Positions 1 to 4,379 of a DNA stretch of 5,590 nucleotides are shown here, piece after piece. The position numbers and the translations under genes are program-made. The notes beneath the pieces were generated by a model. The model saw only the letters and a program-made list of their open reading frames with translations. It had not been told where the DNA came from and made no database searches. This DNA comes from DATBGS01 sp036557885 (lineage in GTDB: Bacteria > Chloroflexota > Ktedonobacteria > Ktedonobacterales > DATBGS01). The number at the start of each line of letters is the position of its first letter. Positions within the stretch are counted from its first letter, which is position 1. The stretch lies in contig DATBGS010000023.1 of the NCBI GenBank assembly GCA_036557885.1, positions 1 through 5,590 of the forward strand. Reading direction: 5' to 3'.

Positions 1-53
1 ATTGGCCTGGAAGGGGCTGGCGCTACGTCAGGCTCCGGCTCCGGTTCTGCACC

Positions 54-82
54 TTGACAAACGGCGGCCAATGCGATAGACT
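54..82 (+). promoter_or_regulatory. Sigma-70-type promoter of the valS T-box transcript
   Basis: A perfect -35 hexamer TTGACA (54-59) is separated by 17 bp from TAGACT (77-82), which matches 4 of 6 bases of the -10 consensus including the key first T, second A and last T. Transcription would start near A89 or A90. This gives a leader of about 355 nt that contains the whole T-box. The position, just upstream of the first leader hairpin, supports the call. The start site itself is inferred. Confidence 0.8.
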
Positions 83-97
83 GGAGGTAATCTCAAA

Positions 98-129
98 AGA
101 TGTTCTTCCCGCATGGCGGGAAGCGATCT
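98..129 (+). other. Extra 5' hairpin ahead of T-box Stem I
   Basis: CTTCCCGC (105-112) pairs perfectly over 8 bp with GCGGGAAG (116-123) around a 3-nt loop. AGAT (98-101) and ATCT (126-129) can extend the stem across a small internal loop. It lies after the predicted transcription start and before the base of Stem I, where a standard T-box has no required element. No T-run follows, so it is not an ordinary terminator. It may protect the 5' end, aid folding, or pair alternatively with 303-310, which repeats its 3' arm. Confidence 0.65.
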
Positions 130-357
130 GGCAAAGACGAACGGCAAGAAGAGTACGCGGGTTGTGGACTGAGAGAGAAGGGCGCCCCTGGGTGTAAGGC
201 GCTCGCGGCCTGGCCCGCCGAACGTGGCTTGCATGTCTGACGTGCTGAAATTGCGCGATCTGGTTGGCCCATTGGCCGCCAGATTGTAGCACATAAGCCG
301 TCGCGGGAAGCGCCCGTTAGCGCGCACAAGAGGCAGCGAGCAGCGCTCCTGCGAAAC

Positions 358-395
358 AAGGTGGTACCACGAATTGTGCCCTTTTCCTCGTCCTT
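358..395 (+). promoter_or_regulatory. T-box antiterminator helix
   Basis: The conserved T-box sequence forms the 5' side of this helix. AAGG (358-361) pairs with CCTT (392-395) and ACG (369-371) pairs with CGT (389-391). They enclose the 7-nt bulge TGGTACC (362-368). The TGGT of the bulge is complementary to the ACCA end expected of an uncharged tRNA(Val) with discriminator A. The helix shares bases 377-391 with the terminator stem and loop, so the two folds exclude each other. This is the classical T-box switch and all its parts are intact. Confidence 0.93.
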
Positions 396-419
396 GCGCG
401 ATGGGGAAAGGGCATTTTT
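377..419 (+). terminator. Intrinsic terminator of the valS T-box leader
   Basis: TGCCCTTTTCC (377-387) pairs over 11 bp, with one U-G wobble, with 404-414 and is followed at once by TTTTT (415-419). The loop contains the 3' side of the antiterminator (389-395). With charged tRNA(Val) this stem should form and stop transcription 27 nt before the valS start codon. With uncharged tRNA the antiterminator replaces it. Confidence 0.93.
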
Positions 420-446
420 GCTGACGCCACGAAGGAGCACAGTCAC

Positions 447-3134
447 ATGGCAATTGAACCAAAGAAGAAGCTGGCGGACCTGCCGAAAGCCTACGACCCG
501 CAGACCGTCGAGCAGCGCCTGTACCGCTTTTGGGAAGAGGGCGGCTATTTTATCCCCAAGATTGACCCGAATAAGCGGCCCTTTACGATTTCTATGCCGC
601 CGCCCAACGTGACGGGCGCGCTGCACACCGGACACGCCATCACCGCAACCGTCGAAGACATCATGATTCGCTATCATCGTATGAAGGGCGAGCCGACGCT
701 CTGGCTGCCCGGCGAAGATCACGCGGGGATTGCGACCCAGGCCGTTGTCGAAAAGCAGCTTGCCAAAGAGGGCACTGATCGGCACAAGCTGGGGCGCGAA
801 AAGTTTGTGGAGCGGACGTGGGAGTGGGTCCGGCAGTATAAGCACCGCATTCAGGACCAGCACCGGCGCCTGGGCGTCTCCGCCGACTGGACACGCGAGC
901 GCTTCACCCTGGATGATGGCCTGTCCAGGGCGGTGCGCGAGGTCTTTGTCCGGCTGTATGAGGAGGGGCTGGCCTATCGCGGCGAGCGCATTATCAACTG
1001 GTGCCCGCGCTGCATGAGCGCTATCTCTGACCTGGAGGTTGAGATTGAAGACACTCCAGCCAAGCTGTACTATGTCCGCTATGCGCTGGAGCCAATCGCG
1101 GGCGAGGCGGAGACGCAGTACATCACCGTTGCCACCACGCGGCCAGAGACGATTCTGGGCGATACGGCGGTGGCCGTCAATCCACGCGATGAGCGGTATA
1201 AGCATTTGATCGGGCGCACGGCGCTGCTGCCCATTCTAAACCGGCCTATCCCGATTATTGGCGATGATGCCATTGAGACGGGCTTTGGGACAGGCGCCAT
1301 GAAGGTCACGCCGTTCCACGACCCAACCGACTTTGAGATTGGCAATCGGCACAATCTGCCGCGCATCCAGGCGATTGACTTTGACGCCACGATGACGGCG
1401 GAGGCTGGCCCCTATGCCGGACAGGACCGCTACGAGTGCCGCAAAAATCTGCTGGCCGATCTGGAAAAAGCAGGGCTGCTGGTCAAGGCCGAGGAGTATA
1501 CGATTCCGCTGGGGCACTGTCAGCGCTGCGGCACCGTCATTGAGCCGCTGGTTTCCAGGCAGTGGTTTGTCAAGATGGCGCCGCTGGCGACGCCCGCGCT
1601 CAACGCAGTGCGCTATGGGCTGATCAAGATTGTGCCGGAGCGCTTCACCAAGACGTATACCGACTGGCTGGAGAATATCCGCGATTGGAACATCTCGCGC
1701 CAGCTCTGGTGGGGGCATCGCATCCCCGTCTGGTACTGCGACAATGGGCATATGACGGCCTCGCGCGAAGACCCAACCGCCTGCGCCACCTGCGGCAGCA
1801 CGCAAATTGAGCAAGACCCGGATGTGCTGGACACCTGGTTTAGCTCGTGGCTGTGGCCGTTTAGCACGCTGGGCTGGCCGGATGACACGCCTGACCTGCG
1901 CTACTTCTACCCCACCTCCGTCATGGAGACGGGCTACGACATCATTTTCTTTTGGGTGGCGCGCATGGTCATGTCAGGCATTCACTTCATGGGCACCATT
2001 CCGTTCCATACGATCTATCTGCATGGGCTGGTGCGCGATGAGCAGGGCCGCAAGATGAGCAAGTCGCTGGGCAACGTGGTTGACCCGCTGGAGATCATGG
2101 ACAAATACGGCACCGACGCGCTGCGCTTTACCCTGGCAACCAGCAGCACGCCGGGCAACGATATGAAGCTGGTCAATGATCGCATCATCGGCAACCGCAA
2201 CTTTGCCAATAAAATCTGGAACGCGGCGCGCTTTGTCCTGGCGCAGACGGATGGCATTGGCGGCGGCATTCCGGCGCTGGAGGAGACGACGCCAAAGACG
2301 CTGGCTGACCGCTGGATTGTCAGCCGGGCGCACGGGCTGATTGCCAGCGTCACGCAGTTGATGGAGGAGTATCAGTTTGGCGAGGCGGGCCGCCAGATCT
2401 ATGATTTCTTCTGGTCGGACTACTGCGACTGGTATGTGGAGATTGCTAAAGTGCAGATGCAGGGCGACGAGGCCAGGGAGAGCACCGCTGGCATTCTGCG
2501 GGCGGTGCTGGACCTGAGCATGCGCCTGCTGCATCCCTTTATGCCCTATGTCAGCGAGGAGGTCTGGCAGCATCTCTACGAGGGCGAGGAAGCGCGCCCG
2601 GCTGCCGCGCTGATTGTGGCGCCCTGGCCGCAGGCTGATCTGGCCGAGCGCAACCTGAGCGCCGAAGCGGAGTTTGCCCGGCTGCAAGACATCATTACGC
2701 GCATCCGCGACGCGCGCAAGCAGATGGAGGTTGAGGCCAGCAAGCGCATCCCGGTGATTGTGGCGGCGCATGGGCACGCGGCGTCTTTGCGCGCTCAGGC
2801 GCCCTTGATTGAGTTCCTGGCACGCACTGAGCCACCACGCATCGAGGAGCAGCTCAGCGCCGCGCCAGAGCAGGCGATTGCGCTGATTGCGGATGGCGTG
2901 GAGGTCTATCTGCCGCTGGCGGGGATGATTGATCTGGCGCAGGAACTGGCCCGGCTAGACGCCGAGATTGTGTCAGCGCGAGGCGACATCGAGCGCAGCG
3001 CAAAGATGCTGGAGAATGAGCAGTTCACCAGCCGCGCCAAGCCGGAGATTGTGCAGAAAGAGCGCGAGAAACTTGCCAGCCACCAGGAAAAGCTGGCAAA
3101 GCTGCAAGAGCGCCGCCGCGAGTTGGGCGGATAG
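447..3134 (+). CDS. valS: Valyl-tRNA synthetase (class Ia)
   Basis: This cytoplasmic enzyme joins L-valine to tRNA(Val) using ATP and hydrolyses mischarged threonyl-tRNA(Val). At 895 aa it is full length for bacterial ValRS. The HIGH-type motif HTGH (60-63) lies in PPPNVTGALHTGHA and KMSKS is at 536-540. The CP1 editing domain is seen in TTRPETILGDTAV (230-242) and AMKVTPFHDPTDFEIG (284-299). Cysteine pairs at 186/189, 358/361 and 446/449 suggest zinc knuckles. The anticodon-binding helical domain follows KMSKS, from about residue 560. The C-terminal ~65 residues, rich in Glu, Lys and Arg with few prolines, form the coiled-coil arm that contacts tRNA in this family. The ATG start is supported by GAAGGAG at 431-437, 9 nt upstream, and by the N-terminal pattern LPKAYDPQTVEQRLYRFWEE. 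Expression should follow tRNA(Val) charging through the upstream T-box. No frameshift or missing catalytic motif was seen. IleRS is excluded by the overall motif context and by the valine-type T-box. Confidence 0.98.
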   Translation: MAIEPKKKLADLPKAYDPQTVEQRLYRFWEEGGYFIPKIDPNKRPFTISMPPPNVTGALHTGHAITATVEDIMIRYHRMKGEPTLWLPGEDHAGIATQAVVEKQLAKEGTDRHKLGREKFVERTWEWVRQYKHRIQDQHRRLGVSADWTRERFTLDDGLSRAVREVFVRLYEEGLAYRGERIINWCPRCMSAISDLEVEIEDTPAKLYYVRYALEPIAGEAETQYITVATTRPETILGDTAVAVNPRDERYKHLIGRTALLPILNRPIPIIGDDAIETGFGTGAMKVTPFHDPTDFEIGNRHNLPRIQAIDFDATMTAEAGPYAGQDRYECRKNLLADLEKAGLLVKAEEYTIPLGHCQRCGTVIEPLVSRQWFVKMAPLATPALNAVRYGLIKIVPERFTKTYTDWLENIRDWNISRQLWWGHRIPVWYCDNGHMTASREDPTACATCGSTQIEQDPDVLDTWFSSWLWPFSTLGWPDDTPDLRYFYPTSVMETGYDIIFFWVARMVMSGIHFMGTIPFHTIYLHGLVRDEQGRKMSKSLGNVVDPLEIMDKYGTDALRFTLATSSTPGNDMKLVNDRIIGNRNFANKIWNAARFVLAQTDGIGGGIPALEETTPKTLADRWIVSRAHGLIASVTQLMEEYQFGEAGRQIYDFFWSDYCDWYVEIAKVQMQGDEARESTAGILRAVLDLSMRLLHPFMPYVSEEVWQHLYEGEEARPAAALIVAPWPQADLAERNLSAEAEFARLQDIITRIRDARKQMEVEASKRIPVIVAAHGHAASLRAQAPLIEFLARTEPPRIEEQLSAAPEQAIALIADGVEVYLPLAGMIDLAQELARLDAEIVSARGDIERSAKMLENEQFTSRAKPEIVQKEREKLASHQEKLAKLQERRRELGG

Positions 3135-3158
3135 CCGCTTGCATAGAGCGAAAAGCGT

Positions 3159-3184
3159 CGCGCAGGACCAAACGGCCCTGCGCG
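3159..3184 (+). terminator. Terminator-like hairpin after valS
   Basis: CGCGCAGG (3159-3166) pairs perfectly over 8 bp with CCTGCGCG (3177-3184) around a 10-nt loop, starting 25 nt after the valS stop codon. The tract downstream is GCCCTGTTTG, with only three consecutive T, so this is at best a weak intrinsic terminator. An alternative stem, CAAAC plus GGCC (3169-3177) with GGCC plus GTTTG (3184-3194), overlaps it. Position, not a strong T-run, is the main reason for the call. Confidence 0.5.
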
Positions 3185-3256
3185 GCCCTGTTTGCTCAAC
3201 AAATGGACGAGAGAGGCCGGGAACGAGGCTCACATAGGACTTTTTGCCAGCTTCCC

Positions 3257-3285
3257 TTTTCATCTGCTTGTTACTCTGCTATGAT
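3257..3285 (+). promoter_or_regulatory. Promoter of the small membrane protein operon
   Basis: TATGAT (3280-3285) matches 5 of 6 bases of the -10 consensus and is directly preceded by TGC (3277-3279), an extended -10 element. Exactly 17 bp upstream is TTTTCA (3257-3262), matching 4 of 6 bases of the -35 consensus. The region is locally less GC-rich than the flanking genes. Transcription would start near 3291-3293, leaving an untranslated leader of about 175 nt before the GTG start at 3468. Confidence 0.72.
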
Positions 3286-3290
3286 GCTGA

Positions 3291-3467
3291 GAGAGGGAAT
3301 GGCATCGCCAGTTTTCGGGCTGGCTGATGGTTGAAGCTTGCTTTATTCTGGCATTAAGACGGCAGGCGGTGAGAGCCGCAAGCGTCTGCTGATGGCATGG
3401 TTTCTGCTTGCATCTATCACTGGTCTTTTTCTCGCTTTATTCTCCTGCGTCCGAAAGGAGCGTTGTT
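3291..3467 (+). promoter_or_regulatory. Long structured 5' leader, function unknown
   Basis: The leader has no convincing ORF but several foldable elements. Hairpin A pairs CATC plus GCCAG (3303-3311) with CTGGC plus GATG (3320-3329), with U3325 bulged. Hairpin B pairs GACG (3358-3361) with CGTC (3383-3386) and GCGG (3366-3369) with CCGC (3376-3379). A weaker stem pairs GATG plus GCA (3391-3397) with TGC (3405-3407) and CATC (3411-3414). TTTTT follows at 3426-3430. Finally CTCCT (3442-3446) can pair with AGGAG (3456-3460), the Shine-Dalgarno sequence of the next gene. GCTGATGG occurs twice (3323-3330, 3388-3395). I do not recognise a known riboswitch class here. Regulation by RNA structure is an inference. 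Confidence 0.45.
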
Positions 3468-3893
3468 GTGAGTAGTCGCCTCAAATCCTGGCTTATCATA
3501 GGCGCGATTTTGTTTCTTCTGATCGCTGTAGCACTGACCGTCCTGTTTAGCATATGGGGCATCTGGCCGGAGGTACGTGATTTCTCTCTGGTGATTCTGG
3601 CTTTCTTGACCTTTGTGGCGCTGGGCTTTCTTTCCTGGGCCGCCTTTGTGATGATCAGCCTGGCTGTGCAGATCAAGAAAGAGATCACGCCTGTGCTGGA
3701 TTCGCTGCGCGAAACCACCGACACCGTGCGCGAGACGACCAAGGTCGCCAGCGACCTTACCATTACACCGGGCGTGAAAGCAGCGAGCGCTCTGCTGGGC
3801 GCGGCACAGGTGGCAGGCATCTTCTTTGGCATCGGGCGGGCACGCAAGCGGGCGGAAAAGCGGGCGCTGCGCCGCCGCGAACTGGCAAAGTGA
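3468..3893 (+). CDS. Small two-helix membrane protein, function unknown
   Basis: I do not recognise this 141-aa protein. Two hydrophobic stretches at about residues 9-33 and 39-66 should form a membrane hairpin. The linker is WGIWPEVRDF. The rest is a soluble, probably amphipathic helical region with a tandem heptad, LRETTDT (80-86) then VRETTKV (87-93). Next comes a Gly/Ala-rich weakly hydrophobic segment (103-122) and a very basic tail with RARKRAEKR and RRR (124-141). By the positive-inside rule both ends would be cytoplasmic. The GTG start is chosen because AAAGGAG (3454-3460) lies 7 nt upstream. An ATG at 3408 would add 20 residues and has no such site. The architecture loosely recalls DUF948/YtxH-like envelope proteins, but that is a resemblance of form only. 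It is the first gene after the promoter at 3257-3285 and is probably co-translated with the next gene. Confidence 0.85.
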   Translation: MSSRLKSWLIIGAILFLLIAVALTVLFSIWGIWPEVRDFSLVILAFLTFVALGFLSWAAFVMISLAVQIKKEITPVLDSLRETTDTVRETTKVASDLTITPGVKAASALLGAAQVAGIFFGIGRARKRAEKRALRRRELAK

Positions 3894-3903
3894 GGTGAAC
3901 TCC

Positions 3904-4329
3904 ATGATCTTTGCTGAGGTTGGTTGGCTGGAAGCGGCGGGACAGGCCGCTGGCGTCGTGCTCATCATTGAATTGATGCTGCTGATCTTGCTCACGACCG
4001 TGCTGGTGGCGGGCACCGCGTATGTGCTGTATTATATACATAACAAGGTGATCCCGCTGCTTACCCGCCTGGCGCCAGCGATGGAACAACGCTTGCAGGC
4101 AACGGACCGCACTAGCGTCAAAGTCGCTGAGCGCGTGATTGACCTGCACGCCCGCACCGAAGCGGTCAAAGCAACGGTGCGCACGCTGGTGGGCAGAAAC
4201 GGGCATCAGCAACTCCCTCCAGGTCGGGAGATACCGCGTCTGGAAGGTCCGACCCAGAACGGAGAACAGCGCTTGCCTGGGCCACAAGATGGGCAGCGGC
4301 GTCTGGCAAATCCGAATGAGGGCAGATAA
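3904..4329 (+). CDS. Small single-helix membrane protein with repeat tail, function unknown
   Basis: This unrecognised 141-aa protein has a short N-terminus, one long hydrophobic segment (about residues 17-45, with Glu23 near its start) and an amphipathic, coiled-coil-prone region at about 48-96. It ends in a Pro/Gln/Gly/Asn-rich tail. The tail holds three degenerate repeats, each beginning RL: RLEGPTQNGEQ (112-122), RLPGPQDGQR (123-132) and RLANPNEGR (133-141). The ATG at 3904 is chosen because GAGGTGA (3892-3898) sits 5 nt upstream and overlaps the previous stop codon, which suggests translational coupling. An in-frame ATG at 3826 would overlap the upstream gene by 68 nt and add a non-hydrophobic extension. 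The membrane segment followed by an amphipathic helix resembles DUF948-type proteins in layout only. It may act with its equally long neighbour. Confidence 0.85.
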   Translation: MIFAEVGWLEAAGQAAGVVLIIELMLLILLTTVLVAGTAYVLYYIHNKVIPLLTRLAPAMEQRLQATDRTSVKVAERVIDLHARTEAVKATVRTLVGRNGHQQLPPGREIPRLEGPTQNGEQRLPGPQDGQRRLANPNEGR

Positions 4330-4349
4330 CGAAGGCTCTAGCATCTAGC

Positions 4350-4367
4350 GCCCCCTGAAGAGGGGGC
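4350..4367 (+). other. Strong hairpin just before the transporter gene
   Basis: GCCCCCT (4350-4356) pairs perfectly over 7 bp with AGGGGGC (4361-4367) around a GAAG loop. AAAC follows, not a T-run, and neither strand has a T-tract beside it, so it does not look like a normal intrinsic terminator. Its 3' arm AGGGGG (4361-4366) is the only purine-rich, Shine-Dalgarno-like sequence before the transporter start, so the stem could restrain translation. It could also stabilise the 3' end of the upstream message. Confidence 0.65.
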
Positions 4368-4379
4368 AAACATGGCGGC

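Larger units (their letters stand above)
89..419 (+). promoter_or_regulatory. T-box riboswitch (tRNA-Val sensing leader of valS)
   Basis: This cis-acting RNA reads the charging state of tRNA(Val) and decides between termination and readthrough into valS. Stem I has a basal helix AGAC 135-138 with GTCT 235-238 and a helix GCAAG 144-148 with CTTGC 228-232. Its specifier loop has AGTA 152-155 facing GAA 220-222, the loop-E-like arrangement, followed by codon GUG 224-226 and a purine. Above it are helix GCGGG 157-161 with CCCGC 214-218, the AGAGAG bulge at 172-177, and distal hairpin GCGCC 182-186 with GGCGC 198-202 carrying loop GGTGTAA 191-197. Stem II pairs GTGCT 242-246 with AGCAC 288-292 and ATCTGG 258-263 with CCAGAT 279-284. 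A IIA/B pseudoknot is plausible at 303-325. Stem III is 333-352. The conserved T-box sequence is 358-371, and its bulge TGGT 362-365 can pair with a tRNA ending ACCA. The 5' boundary is the predicted transcription start. The pairings were found by eye. Confidence 0.95.

Noticed and set aside
28..462. Minus-strand frame of 144 codons over the T-box leader
   Set aside because: The region is fully explained by T-box RNA structure and no promoter or ribosome site supports the frame.
361..612. Plus-strand frame starting in the T-box sequence
   Set aside because: It runs through the terminator stem and overlaps the start of valS out of frame. The apparent start codon has no ribosome-binding site.
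93..1205. Long 370-codon open frame on the minus strand across the T-box and the start of valS
   Set aside because: It lies antisense to a certain gene and to a conserved RNA leader, its protein has no recognisable domain, and long antisense frames are common in GC-rich coding DNA.
1974..2777. 267-codon minus-strand frame inside valS
   Set aside because: Same reasoning: a shadow of the codon bias of valS, with no supporting features.
3225..3245. Intrinsic terminator ending in TTTTT at 3241-3245
   Set aside because: The only stem nearby is a 5-bp bulged one that ends about 10 nt before the T-run, too weak and too distant.
3299..3334. 11-residue ORF in the leader of the small membrane protein genes
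   Set aside because: The purine-rich stretch before it is only a couple of bases from the ATG, too close for a normal ribosome site, and the DNA is better explained as hairpin A.
3331..3359. Second promoter candidate, TTGAAG with a TTAAGA-like -10
   Set aside because: The -10 matches too few consensus bases, and the upstream promoter at 3257-3285 is far better.
3408..3467. Upstream ATG start for the first small membrane protein
   Set aside because: No Shine-Dalgarno sequence precedes 3408, and AAAGGAG is ideally placed for GTG 3468.
3826..3903. Upstream ATG start for the second small membrane protein
   Set aside because: It would overlap the preceding gene by 68 nt. GAGGTGA at 3892-3898 clearly serves ATG 3904.
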